Below, piece after piece: positions 16,124 through 23,654 of a stretch of DNA of 33,879 nt; within the stretch, counting starts at the first letter, position 1; the number at the start of each line of letters is the position of its first letter. The stretch spans positions 1 through 33,879 of the forward strand of contig CAJOMC010000009.1 of the NCBI GenBank assembly GCA_905235635.1, in the 5' to 3' direction. The position numbers were made by a program, and so were the translations under genes. Under the pieces are notes generated by a model. That model was not told where the DNA came from and ran no database searches. It saw only the letters and a list, made by a program, of their open reading frames with translations. Source of the stretch: an uncultured Bacilli bacterium (GTDB lineage Bacteria > Bacillota_I > Bacilli_A > Izemoplasmatales > UBA1188).

Positions 16124-16808
16124 TCGTGTTTACCTTTATTTCATAATAAAAGCCATATTCGCTTGCGAAAGGTGATAGTCTTTTATTACATAAATCGGCC
16201 ATCTTATTTAGGCTAATATTAGTTTGCCTCTTGAAGTCCTCTAATTGTTCCTTGTCTTTTGGTGGATCAATTAGTTTAACTATTGTATCAACATTAACCA
16301 AATAATTATCTTTATCTTTTTGTGATACTTGAACATCACTAATATAAAGCTTATTATCGCTATATCCAATTTGAATAGGATCAATTTTTTGAATAAGCAT
16401 AATTATATCGTTTGAAGCAAATATTTTCCTAATATTTTCTTCTTTAGGTTCATCTTGTATGGTAGGTGCATCTACTCTTTCAAAAATGTTTTCTTTCTTT
16501 TCTTTCTTTTGTCTTTTCTTTAATTTCTTAGGATATTTTTCTCTATATTCTTTGTGTCTAAAGATTAACCAGAAGAAGACATCAATTTCTTTTTTAAGAC
16601 AAATGATGTTGTAAATGAAAAGAAATAATGCAATAGCCATCACACCACCAATAAGCAGATAAGATTTAATTTTGCCCATTGGCTGTGACTCTATCACAAC
16701 TCTACCAGATTCAGTAATAAGCATAAAGGAAAGAGCTAATAGAGTAAATAACCCTATTAACATAAATAATAATCTAATGAATTTTGCGACGGCCTTTAAA
16801 AATGTCAT
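16110..16808 (-). CDS. Two-helix membrane protein of unknown function
   Basis: I do not recognise a family for this 232-residue protein. Two hydrophobic helices span about residues 9-32 and 49-70. A very basic linker follows (RHKEYREKYPKKLKKRQKKEKK). The remaining 130 residues form a soluble, probably cytoplasmic domain. The positive linker points to an N-in/C-in hairpin topology. The tail has a strand-rich part (IQIGYSDNKLYISDVQVSQKDKDNYLVNV) and an amphipathic helix (FKRQTNISLNKMADLCNKRL). It starts 9 nt after the ADP-ribosylglycohydrolase gene and is likely co-transcribed. AGGGAAAG is its ribosome binding site. Confidence 0.7.
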   Translation of the reverse strand: MTFLKAVAKFIRLLFMLIGLFTLLALSFMLITESGRVVIESQPMGKIKSYLLIGGVMAIALFLFIYNIICLKKEIDVFFWLIFRHKEYREKYPKKLKKRQKKEKKENIFERVDAPTIQDEPKEENIRKIFASNDIIMLIQKIDPIQIGYSDNKLYISDVQVSQKDKDNYLVNVDTIVKLIDPPKDKEQLEDFKRQTNISLNKMADLCNKRLSPFASEYGFYYEIKVNTRIEK

Positions 16809-16817
16809 AATCTTTCC

Positions 16818-17612
16818 CTAGTTTATCCTTTTATTTCCATATACTGTTTCAAATTCTTCAATTAAATCACTCATTTCTTTAGATACGTGTGACTTCACAA
16901 AATTATATGCTTCTACTGGTACACCATAATATGCTTCCGCAATAGCCATACTGATTGCGGCTGTAGTGTCGCAATCTCCTCCAATAGAGATTGTGGTTTT
17001 AGCGCAATCATAAAAATCTTCACTAATTAAGAATGAGAATATTGCCTCTGGAACGCTCTTTTGGCATATCTCATAGAAGCCATAATTATGTCTTAAATCA
17101 TCATAGGTGAAAGATGCAATCTGTGGATACTCTTTTGTGGCATATTCTTTAATTTCATCCTTTGTTTTATTATGTAGTGCCATATAAATACATGTCGCAG
17201 TAACAAGCGCTCCCTTTAATCCTTCAGGATGATTATGGGTTATATTAGTGATAGTATTTGTTAGTGCAACTAATTCATCCATATCTTTTGCGGCCCATGC
17301 GACAGATGATACTCTCATTGCGCTTCCGTTGCCAAAACTTCCATATGGCATTGGGTTATTTGAATGTATCCAATGGTAGAAGTTTCCACCATATCCTCTT
17401 CCAGGATAGGCAAGAGTCCATTTGTGCAGATACTTTGTCGCACTTGCTTCATCTTTTTCCTTAGAGTGAAGAAGAAAGTCCATAAATGCACAAGTACATA
17501 CAGAGTCATCAGTAAAGAAACAATCATCATCCATTAGATTAAATGATTTTGTCCTGATGTTATTAAATTCGTATTTGCTTCCTGTTATATCGCCAAATAA
17601 TGCCCCAATCAT
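16818..17612 (-). CDS. ADP-ribosylglycohydrolase family protein
   Basis: A 264-residue enzyme of the ADP-ribosylglycohydrolase (DraG/ARH) family, which removes ADP-ribose from proteins, nucleic acids or small molecules using two magnesium ions. Metal-site motifs are visible at both ends: GALFGDITGSKYE and FTDDSVCTCAF near the N-terminus, and GGDCDTTAAISMAIAEAYYG near residue 205. The order and spacing are standard and the length is normal. The substrate cannot be inferred. It has its own promoter with a palindrome filling the spacer (17656-17684), and is followed after 9 nt by a membrane-protein gene. The XRE regulator gene lies directly upstream on the same strand. Confidence 0.88.
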   Translation of the reverse strand: MIGALFGDITGSKYEFNNIRTKSFNLMDDDCFFTDDSVCTCAFMDFLLHSKEKDEASATKYLHKWTLAYPGRGYGGNFYHWIHSNNPMPYGSFGNGSAMRVSSVAWAAKDMDELVALTNTITNITHNHPEGLKGALVTATCIYMALHNKTKDEIKEYATKEYPQIASFTYDDLRHNYGFYEICQKSVPEAIFSFLISEDFYDCAKTTISIGGDCDTTAAISMAIAEAYYGVPVEAYNFVKSHVSKEMSDLIEEFETVYGNKRIN

Positions 17613-17655
17613 ATATACAACCCAAAATAATAATGTTAAATATTTGTCTAATTAA

Positions 17656-17684
17656 ATTATATAAGACATAAGTCTTATTATCAA
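17656..17684 (-). promoter_or_regulatory. Promoter with palindromic operator in the spacer
   Basis: On the minus strand TTGATA (17679-17684) and TATAAT (17656-17661) are separated by exactly 17 bp. The palindrome ATAAGAC-ATAA-GTCTTAT (17661-17678) fills that spacer. A repressor bound there would block the ADP-ribosylglycohydrolase operon. Confidence 0.6.
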
Positions 17685-17706
17685 TTTAATTATATTAAAA
17701 GATTAT

Positions 17707-18102
17707 TTATATTAGTTGCCTTTTCTTATATTCAAGTGTATACTTGTAATAGTTATACAAGTATTTATCGTGAAATTCTAGAATAGGTTGGCTATCTTTA
17801 ACGTTAAGGAATAGCAAATCATTGTTTATAAGAGTATTAATTGTGCTTACGACTTGACTAGTGTCTTCCAAATACATATTTCTCTCGGTAAAAAAGAAGG
17901 AAATTGGTAAGCAGATTGCATCAGCAATTTTATGTAATGTTAGTATACTTAAGTTATTAGCTTTACCATTTTCTAGGTTCATAATAGTTTGATCACTTAC
18001 ATTAGCTAATTCTGAAAGTTTATTAACTGACAGGTTTTTTTGTATACGGTAAGACTTAAGTTTTAGACCAATATTTGTAATAAGAGTGTTTTTGTTATCC
18101 AT
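17707..18102 (-). CDS. XRE family helix-turn-helix regulator
   Basis: A 131-residue regulator with an N-terminal Cro/CI-type helix-turn-helix. Residues about 10-65 read IGLKLKSYRIQKNLSVNKLSELANVSDQTIMNLENGKAN and then the usual LTLHKIADAICLPISFFF. The C-terminal 60 residues match no domain I know and may mediate dimerisation or sense a partner. It is divergent from the DUF6883-like/DUF4926-like pair. The shared 86-bp gap contains overlapping, nearly symmetric promoters with their -35 boxes in inverted repeat arms, so it probably represses itself and the pair. The start codon lies about 40 nt after the predicted transcription start. Confidence 0.88.
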   Translation of the reverse strand: MDNKNTLITNIGLKLKSYRIQKNLSVNKLSELANVSDQTIMNLENGKANNLSILTLHKIADAICLPISFFFTERNMYLEDTSQVVSTINTLINNDLLFLNVKDSQPILEFHDKYLYNYYKYTLEYKKRQLI

Positions 18103-18137
18103 ATTTTCTCCAAATATATTTGTATAGTTATTAAATA

Positions 18138-18177
18138 TTTACAATTATATTATAGTATGATAATATTTAATTGTAAA
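18138..18177. promoter_or_regulatory. Face-to-face divergent promoters within an inverted repeat
   Basis: TTTACAATTA (18138-18147) and its exact complement (18168-18177) are 30 bp apart. On the minus strand TTTACA (18172-18177), 17 bp and TATAAT (18149-18154) make a near-consensus promoter for the XRE gene. On the plus strand TTTACA (18138-18143), 17 bp and TAATAT (18161-18166) make a weaker promoter for the gene pair. Both -35 boxes lie in the repeat arms. Confidence 0.7.
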
Positions 18178-18188
18178 CGAGGTAAAGC

Positions 18189-18716
18189 GTGAAATTAAAA
18201 CCAGGTGGGGGAAACAAGCTACAACCATATTCAAAGTATAATGGAAGATACATTGAAACTGACATGTCTGACTTAGTTGGTGAAATTGTACAAACTAAAT
18301 TATTTGGTATGAAAAATGGTACTACAAATGATTATCCCTTTCCATGTTCATCCAAATTTTCAAAAGAATACTGCGAGGTTTATATATCCTTTATTTTTGA
18401 AGGTAATTTTGAAATACCAATCGAAAAAATGATTAAGTATTTATTTATAAAAAAAGATATAAGTGATAAATCTAAATGGCTTGACTTACATGGATATAAT
18501 TTATCTAATTATAAAGAATTCGAAAAAGACTTAATTAATCACTCTAGAAAACATGACTTAGAATTTGAAGATATAAATGATTATGGTGAACTTATTTTTA
18601 GTCAAATTATTAGAATTCCTGAAAAGAATAATTTAATTGGCAAGGCAGTATGGAAATTAGGAATTAACGACCAAAATTTAAAACTTGTTACATTTAAGAG
18701 ATATAAGGAGAAGTAA
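18189..18716 (+). CDS. DUF6883-like protein, first gene of a two-gene unit
   Basis: A 175-residue protein starting with GTG, with GAGGT 6 nt upstream. The N-terminal stretch (KLKPGGGNKLQPYSKYNGRYIE) resembles linkers found before toxin-like domains in polymorphic or phage-associated proteins. From about residue 80 it follows the DUF6883 pattern as I know it: KMIKYLFIKKDISDKSKWLDLHGYNLSNYKEFEKDL, then GKAVWKLGINDQNLKLVTFK at the end. No catalytic motif is evident. The next gene starts 2 nt later and looks like DUF4926, a family I recall seeing beside DUF6883. Base composition is even more A+T-rich than the flanking housekeeping genes, suggesting transfer. A toxin-antitoxin or immunity role is only a guess. 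Confidence 0.6.
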   Translation: MKLKPGGGNKLQPYSKYNGRYIETDMSDLVGEIVQTKLFGMKNGTTNDYPFPCSSKFSKEYCEVYISFIFEGNFEIPIEKMIKYLFIKKDISDKSKWLDLHGYNLSNYKEFEKDLINHSRKHDLEFEDINDYGELIFSQIIRIPEKNNLIGKAVWKLGINDQNLKLVTFKRYKEK

Positions 18717-18718
18717 AA

Positions 18719-18940
18719 ATGGATATTATAGTTTATAAAACAAAAGTAAAGATTTTAGTAAGTAATAAATCTTTAAACAAAGAAGTTCAATGTCTAAACT
18801 GCTTTGGGCTTGTTATAGATTATTCCGAAAAAGATGATTATTATACTGTTGAGTTTGAATACATTACTAATAATGGTGAAATAGATACGGAGATTGTTTT
18901 TTTAAAGAGAAACGAGTTCGTTGTTTTAGAAGATAGTTAA
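18719..18940 (+). CDS. DUF4926-like small protein, second gene of the unit
   Basis: A 73-residue protein in the DUF4926 style, a small beta-barrel of about 60-70 residues. The pattern G-x-V-x-D-Y..x-Y-x-V-E-F..G..x-E-I/V..L-x-x-x-x-L is seen in CFGLVIDYSEKDDYYTVEFEY, then NNGEIDTEIVFLKRNEFVVLE. The acidic composition (more D/E than K/R) would suit an inhibitor of the basic partner encoded just upstream, but that is inference. The ribosome binding site AAGGAGAAG lies in the end of the previous gene. No clear terminator follows in the 138-bp gap to the convergent esterase gene. Confidence 0.6.
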   Translation: MDIIVYKTKVKILVSNKSLNKEVQCLNCFGLVIDYSEKDDYYTVEFEYITNNGEIDTEIVFLKRNEFVVLEDS

Positions 18941-19078
18941 TTGACTTCTTAAAATAATAACAATTATTTATTAGGAACATTTATCAAACAGAAAACACAG
19001 ACGTATAGTAAACTTATAAGTCTATGTTTTAGTTATATAGCATTTATTAATAGATAAGTATTAGTAATGGTTTATTTT

Positions 19079-20089
19079 TTATACTTTAATTTCCAATATT
19101 TTCTTAATTTCATTTGCGAGTATTTTTGATACTCTTTTAGATGTTTCTATTCCTGGATGATTGTAACTTCCTTTTTCTTCATTTAATGAGTCCACAGTAT
19201 CTACTAAAAGGAATGAAGCTCTTTTATCATCTTTACTAAAAGTATTAACAGCTTTTTCTATTACATCTGCATATTTATTTGTGCATACGCCGTAAAGGAA
19301 TAATATAGGTGCATTATTAAATTTAGATCTAATAGTTTTTAACAGTTCTAAAACACCAGCCTCTAAATCATCTTTATTAACATTGGAACTGATGTCGTTA
19401 GTTCCCGCATTTATTATAACTATGGATGGTTCATAGTCTTTATAGTCATACGGTGTACGAATATTATCTGTGGAATGAACAAACATATCCTTCATAAGAG
19501 GCCTACCCGTGTCATTGATATAATTAAGAACTATTCCTCTACCGGAGTGCGCTGATGCCTCGATTTCAGAATCAAGAAGAACCTTAGTGTAATAAGCATA
19601 AGAAGAAGTTGCATCTTCTTCATATGTATGGTATTCCATGTGTTCTTTATTACCATTTACTCCAAAGCCTGCGGTAATTGAATCACCAATAAAGAATAAG
19701 CGAGGATATTTTCTTTCTCTTTTTGGAAGCATTTTAGGGTCACTGCCCATAATAGAAAATCCTTTAAGTAGTAAAGGATTTTCTCCCTCACATATTCTCA
19801 TTAAATCTATTACATGGTCTTTATCATCAAGTGAATCAATTACTACAATATTTGATTTTAAATAAATAGAATGTTTTTCTTCTCTATTATTATCAATATA
19901 TACTTTTATATATGTAGGAAGTGCATCATCATACTCATCGAAATAGAATATAACACCACTACCCTTAAAAGAAAAAGATAATCCAGCATAAACCCAGTCA
20001 AGCGCTAAATAATTTTCGCTAGTCTTTATTACTTTTCCTAAATATAAATAATCATCATCCCTATTAAAATTACAATCAATAAATTTCAT
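19079..20089 (-). CDS. SGNH/GDSL esterase, carbohydrate-esterase family 2-like
   Basis: A 336-residue two-domain protein. The N-terminal 110 residues form a jelly-roll-like domain (WVYAGLSFSFKGSGVIFYF). The C-terminal domain is an SGNH hydrolase with block I FFIGDSITAGFG (nucleophile Ser), block III INAGTNDISS (Asn) and block V YNHPGIETS (catalytic His). This layout is that of CE2-type acetyl esterases, which remove acetyl groups from plant polysaccharides. There is no signal peptide, so it probably acts on imported acetylated oligosaccharides inside the cell. It lies 26 nt downstream of the membrane protein gene 20116-20685, likely in one operon. Confidence 0.88.
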   Translation of the reverse strand: MKFIDCNFNRDDDYLYLGKVIKTSENYLALDWVYAGLSFSFKGSGVIFYFDEYDDALPTYIKVYIDNNREEKHSIYLKSNIVVIDSLDDKDHVIDLMRICEGENPLLLKGFSIMGSDPKMLPKRERKYPRLFFIGDSITAGFGVNGNKEHMEYHTYEEDATSSYAYYTKVLLDSEIEASAHSGRGIVLNYINDTGRPLMKDMFVHSTDNIRTPYDYKDYEPSIVIINAGTNDISSNVNKDDLEAGVLELLKTIRSKFNNAPILFLYGVCTNKYADVIEKAVNTFSKDDKRASFLLVDTVDSLNEEKGSYNHPGIETSKRVSKILANEIKKILEIKV

Positions 20090-20115
20090 AATATATATTC
20101 TCTTTTAATTATTAT

Positions 20116-20685
20116 CTATTTTAAATGGAAGTTTATGGAGTCAAATCTTTTCATGAGATTTCGCCCTAAATCGCCCTTTTCCTTTGTTTCTACAATTAAT
20201 ATTGTTAGAGCTTCCCAAAATGTTACAGTTGTGGCGATATCCATGATATAACAAATAATATCTTTAAATATACCACCATCTTTCACAAGATTATTTATAA
20301 GCATCATCGCTATGAAGAATAGTACTCCAAGCACTATTAAACCATATGCGATATTATTTTTGAGGCTTACATTTCTTAAGGTCTTTTTAGCTTCTAGATA
20401 AACATTCTTTAAAAAGATATCTTTCATCTCTTCACTAGTATATCCTTCCATATCACTAAATGAGATATCTAAATCTATTTTATATTTTCTTGGAGCGTAT
20501 TCAAAAGAACACTTAACCCAATCACTAAAAACATCATTTAACATAGGTGTTTTAGTTATTAGACTCATATCAAAAATATCACTTACTTTATTAAACTCAA
20601 GCCTCATTATAGCTTTCTTATTTTCCTGATCTAATTCATAAAACTCATTTTCTACATTGATGAATTCATTTAATCTATTTTTCAT
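20116..20685 (-). CDS. Membrane protein of unknown function
   Basis: I do not recognise this 189-residue protein. The first 105 residues are soluble and charged (MKNRLNEFINVENEFYELDQE). Two hydrophobic segments follow (IAYGLIVLGVLFFIAMMLINNLV, then the less regular DIICYIMDIATTVTFWEALTILI). The tail KEKGDLGRNLMKRFDSINFHLK is basic. The frame is open upstream to 20721, but a promoter with an extended -10 lies inside that extension and ACAGGAG precedes the ATG at 20685, so the shorter start is chosen. It is transcribed with the SGNH esterase gene. Confidence 0.65.
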   Translation of the reverse strand: MKNRLNEFINVENEFYELDQENKKAIMRLEFNKVSDIFDMSLITKTPMLNDVFSDWVKCSFEYAPRKYKIDLDISFSDMEGYTSEEMKDIFLKNVYLEAKKTLRNVSLKNNIAYGLIVLGVLFFIAMMLINNLVKDGGIFKDIICYIMDIATTVTFWEALTILIVETKEKGDLGRNLMKRFDSINFHLK

Positions 20686-20701
20686 ATAAACTCCTGTACC
20701 G

Positions 20702-20710
20702 ATTATACCA
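20702..20710 (-). promoter_or_regulatory. Extended -10 promoter
   Basis: On the minus strand TGGTATAAT is a full extended -10 element, 17 nt before the chosen ATG at 20685. No -35 match is needed or seen. It sets the start of the membrane protein gene. Confidence 0.6.
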
Positions 20711-20772
20711 TATAATAACATAAAGAATTTGACGTATATAATATCAATACATAAAAGAATTCATCATTAAAT

Positions 20773-20804
20773 AAAAAAAGTATATGATCTTTTGACCACA
20801 TACT
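20773..20804 (-). terminator. Terminator of the tRNA-Gln/tRNA-Leu transcript
   Basis: On the minus strand AGTATGTG pairs with CATATACT (one G-U pair) across a 10-nt loop, then a run of T residues. Confidence 0.8.
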
Positions 20805-20816
20805 CATTATTCTTGT

Positions 20817-20901
20817 TGGTGCGTGTAACAGGACTTGAACCTGCACATCTCTCGATATAAGATCCTAAATCTTACGCGTCTACCAGTTCCGCCACACACG
20901 C
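20817..20901 (-). tRNA. tRNA-Leu (anticodon UAG)
   Basis: The acceptor stem is GCGTGTG / TACACGC with discriminator A, and a CCA end is encoded (plus-strand TGG at 20817-20819). The anticodon arm TAAGA-TTTAGGA-TCTTA gives anticodon TAG, and a long variable arm fits Leu. It is the only one of the four tRNAs here with an encoded CCA. Confidence 0.95.
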
Positions 20902-20906
20902 ATTTT

Positions 20907-20978
20907 CAGGACTGGATGGATTCGAACCATCGAGTGCAGGAGTCAAAGTCCTGTGCCTTACCGCTTGGCTACAGTCCT
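20907..20978 (-). tRNA. tRNA-Gln (anticodon UUG)
   Basis: The acceptor stem is AGGACTG / CAGTCCT with discriminator G. The anticodon arm CAGGA-CTTTGAC-TCCTG gives TTG. CCA is not encoded. It is co-transcribed with tRNA-Leu(UAG), 5 nt downstream of it on the minus strand, from the promoter at 20992-21020. Confidence 0.95.
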
Positions 20979-20991
20979 AAATTGCTTTACT

Positions 20992-21020
20992 ATTATAATA
21001 TAAAAGATGATTGTTTTCAA
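20992..21020 (-). promoter_or_regulatory. tRNA cluster promoter
   Basis: On the minus strand TTGAAA (21015-21020), a 17-bp spacer and TATAAT (20992-20997) form a near-consensus sigma-A promoter 13 bp before tRNA-Gln. Confidence 0.8.
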
Positions 21021-21131
21021 TAGTATTTTTTTGATAATGAAATAGATAATTCACTAAAAAAGAATTAGATTTATAATTATACATAGTATAATAAGAAAGT
21101 AATTAAATATAAACTTATGTAAGGTGATAAA

Positions 21132-22787
21132 ATGACTGATTATGAAAAACTAGCTAATTTAATATTTCCTGATATTAATCTTACAATTGACGACTTAGAA
21201 AAAAGATATCCTAAAAGAGATTTAAAAGAAGGCGCAATCGTTGATAGATTTGCCCCATCTCCTACAGGATTCCTTCATTCTGGCTCACTCTTTACTGCGC
21301 TTGTCGGATATAAGTTCGCTCTTCAAACTGGTGGCGTATTTATGTTGAGACTTGAAGATACTGACACTAAGAGGGAAATCGAAGGATCTGGCGAAAAACT
21401 ATTAACTGAAATGAAAGAATTCGGCGTTGTGCCAATGGAAGGATACTTCGGCACTTATGAAGAAGGTAGTTATGGTCCATACTGCCAATCTGATAGGGCT
21501 TTAATCTATAATACAGTTATTAAAGATATGATAAGAAGAGGACTTGCGTATCCTTGTTTCTGTAGCCATGAGGATCTTGATGCTTTAAGAAAGACTCAAG
21601 AAGAAAAGAAAGAAAACCCTGGATATTATGGCGAATACGCTAAATGTTCTCACTTAATCCCATCGGAAGCAATTAAGAAAATAGAAAATGGTGAATCATA
21701 TATTATTAGATTTAGATCAACGGGTAATCATTTAAATAAGATACACGTACATGATTTAATTAAAGGTGATCTTGATTTATCAGAAAATGATCAACATATA
21801 GTTATCCTTAAATCAGATGGTCTTCCTACTTACCACTTTGCCCACCTCTGTGATGATCATTTTATGAGAACCACAATAGTAATGAGGGGAGAAGAATGGC
21901 TATCAAGTCTTCCTATACATTATGAATTATTTAATACACTAGGATTTGAACTACCTAAATACGCTCATCTTCCAGTTATTATGAAACAAGATAATGGTAA
22001 AAGAAGAAAACTCTCTAAGAGACTTGACCAAGAAGCAGCCGTTTCATACTTCCTTGAAAGAGGCTATTCACGTGACGCCATAGTAGAATATTTATTTACT
22101 CTTGCGAACTCTAATTTTGAAGAATGGAGGCTCTCTCATATGAATGATAATATCTATGACTTTGATTTCTCGTTTGAGAAATTCAATGTTGATGGAGCAC
22201 TCTTTGATTTGGATAAAATTAATGATATTTCAAAAGAAAGACTCTCAAGATTATCTAAAGAAGAATTTACTGTAAAAGCGCTAGAATACGCGAATAAATA
22301 TGACCATAATCTAAAAGATTTAATCGAAAGAGATAGAGATTATTTCATGTCAATAATCAATATTGAAAGAGAAAAAGAAAATCCAAGAAAGGACTACGTT
22401 AAATTTGAAGATGTCTTTGATTTTATTAAATTCTTCTATAAAGATTACTATGATGAAATATTAAGTAATGGTCTTGAATTTAATGAAAAATTTAATAAAG
22501 GTAAAATTAAAGAAGTATTACTCACACATTTATGTAGTCTTGATTTAACACAGGATGAACAAACTTGGTTTCAAACTATGAAAGATACTATGGAATCTCT
22601 TGGTTTTGCCCCTAATAAGAAAGAGTTAAGAGATAATCCTAATAAATATATTGGAACTATTGGTGATGCATCTGAAATAATTAGAGTAGCCTTAACAGGA
22701 AGAAAATCATCACCTAATCTATATTACGTTGAGAAAATTCTTACAAATAGTGAAATTAGAAGAAGATTTGAAAACGTAATAAAATAA
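21132..22787 (+). CDS. gltX: Glutamyl-tRNA synthetase (probably non-discriminating)
   Basis: A class I synthetase of 551 residues. The HIGH-type motif is in RFAPSPTGFLHSGSLFTALVG (about residue 37), and the KMSKS-type motif is KRRKLSKR (about residue 296). It belongs to the long form found in Clostridia and relatives, with a leader of about 35 residues (YPKRDLKEGAIV). In bacteria without GlnRS this enzyme also charges tRNA-Gln with Glu, which GatCAB then amidates. The divergent tRNA-Gln gene 154 bp away fits that, but GlnRS presence elsewhere cannot be judged. TATAAT at 21087-21092 and AAGGTGA precede the ATG. There is no T-box leader. Confidence 0.95.
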   Translation: MTDYEKLANLIFPDINLTIDDLEKRYPKRDLKEGAIVDRFAPSPTGFLHSGSLFTALVGYKFALQTGGVFMLRLEDTDTKREIEGSGEKLLTEMKEFGVVPMEGYFGTYEEGSYGPYCQSDRALIYNTVIKDMIRRGLAYPCFCSHEDLDALRKTQEEKKENPGYYGEYAKCSHLIPSEAIKKIENGESYIIRFRSTGNHLNKIHVHDLIKGDLDLSENDQHIVILKSDGLPTYHFAHLCDDHFMRTTIVMRGEEWLSSLPIHYELFNTLGFELPKYAHLPVIMKQDNGKRRKLSKRLDQEAAVSYFLERGYSRDAIVEYLFTLANSNFEEWRLSHMNDNIYDFDFSFEKFNVDGALFDLDKINDISKERLSRLSKEEFTVKALEYANKYDHNLKDLIERDRDYFMSIINIEREKENPRKDYVKFEDVFDFIKFFYKDYYDEILSNGLEFNEKFNKGKIKEVLLTHLCSLDLTQDEQTWFQTMKDTMESLGFAPNKKELRDNPNKYIGTIGDASEIIRVALTGRKSSPNLYYVEKILTNSEIRRRFENVIK

Positions 22788-22827
22788 TTATTCAATAATT
22801 TAATATTTAATGTATAATTAGATTACT

Positions 22828-22898
22828 AGGAGCTTAGTTCAATGGTAGAACAGCGGTCTCCAAAACCGTTAATACGAGTTCGACTCTTGTAGCTCCTG
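22828..22898 (+). tRNA. tRNA-Trp (anticodon CCA)
   Basis: The acceptor stem is AGGAGCT / AGCTCCT with discriminator G. The anticodon arm GCGGT-CTCCAAA-ACCGT gives CCA, which reads UGG. A CCA end is not encoded. TATAAT at 22813-22818 precedes it, with a moderate -35, TTCAAT. A Trp tRNA with anticodon CCA argues against simple reassignment of TGA. Confidence 0.95.
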
Positions 22899-22913
22899 CA
22901 TCTAATGAATATA

Positions 22914-22943
22914 AAAATCCTAGGGAACGTGTCCTAGGATTTT
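22914..22943. terminator. Bidirectional terminator
   Basis: An 11-bp stem AAAATCCTAGG / CCTAGGATTTT lies between tRNA-Trp and the convergent superoxide dismutase gene. Confidence 0.88.
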
Positions 22944-22959
22944 CTTATTATATAAAGTA

Positions 22960-23574
22960 TTATGCTATAACTTTATTATATAATTCCTCAACCTTACCCC
23001 AGTCAAGTACGTTAAAGAATGCCTTGATATAATCACCACGGAGGTTCTTATATTTTAAGTAATAAGCATGCTCCCATACATCAAGCGCAAGTATTGGTGT
23101 TGCACCTAATCCTTCACTTAAAGGGTTATCTTGGTTAGGAGAAGATGTAAGGATGAGTGATCCATCTTTTTTAGCACTCATAAATGCCCAACCAGACCCA
23201 AATTGTCCAGTCGCAAGAGCGCTTAACATTGTGATAACTGATTCAAGCGAACCAAATTGATCGTTGATTCTTTCAAGCAGTTTTCCCTCTGGTGCTTTCT
23301 TAGGATTTGGGCTTAAAGTCATAAAATAAAGATTATGGTTATAATATCCACCACCATTATTTCTTAATCCTTTTCTTAAAGATTCATCAACCTTATCAAG
23401 TCCAGTTAATATTTCTTCCGCAGTCTTTCCTTCAAGATTTGCTTTAACCACAAAATCATTGAAATTTTTAGTGTAAGTCGCATGGTGTTTTGCGTAGTGT
23501 GTTTCCACTGTTAATTGATCTACATATGGTTCTAGTGCGTCATATGCGTATCCAAGTTTAATTTGTTCAAACAT
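22960..23574 (-). CDS. sodA: Superoxide dismutase (Fe/Mn family)
   Basis: A 204-residue superoxide dismutase. The four metal ligands are visible: His in THYAKHHATY near residue 26, His in GGGYYNHNLYF near residue 79, and Asp and His in LALDVWEHAYYLKY near residue 165. The Gly-rich GGGYYNHN and the segment GQFGSGWAF are standard. Iron or manganese use cannot be settled by eye. There is no export signal, so it works in the cytoplasm. AAGGAG lies before the ATG and TATAAT upstream on the minus strand (23600-23605). With dps it points to an organism that meets some oxygen. Confidence 0.95.
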   Translation of the reverse strand: MFEQIKLGYAYDALEPYVDQLTVETHYAKHHATYTKNFNDFVVKANLEGKTAEEILTGLDKVDESLRKGLRNNGGGYYNHNLYFMTLSPNPKKAPEGKLLERINDQFGSLESVITMLSALATGQFGSGWAFMSAKKDGSLILTSSPNQDNPLSEGLGATPILALDVWEHAYYLKYKNLRGDYIKAFFNVLDWGKVEELYNKVIA

Positions 23575-23626
23575 ATTTATGATTACTCCTTTTTCTTTTA
23601 TTATACAATAAACATATTATTTTTAG

Positions 23627-23635
23627 TGGTATAAT
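23627..23635 (+). promoter_or_regulatory. Extended -10 promoter of tiny membrane protein gene
   Basis: TGGTATAAT is an extended -10. It lies 19 nt before the ATG at 23655 and is followed by the ribosome binding site AGGAG. Confidence 0.6.
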
Positions 23636-23654
23636 GAGGTATTAGGAGTTATTT

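Noticed and set aside
17258-17530. Short open frames on both strands inside the ADP-ribosylglycohydrolase gene
   Set aside because: These are shadow frames of a well-conserved gene.
18941-19078. Possible gene or terminator between the DUF4926-like and esterase genes
   Set aside because: No frame with a ribosome binding site and no convincing hairpin with a T-run was found.
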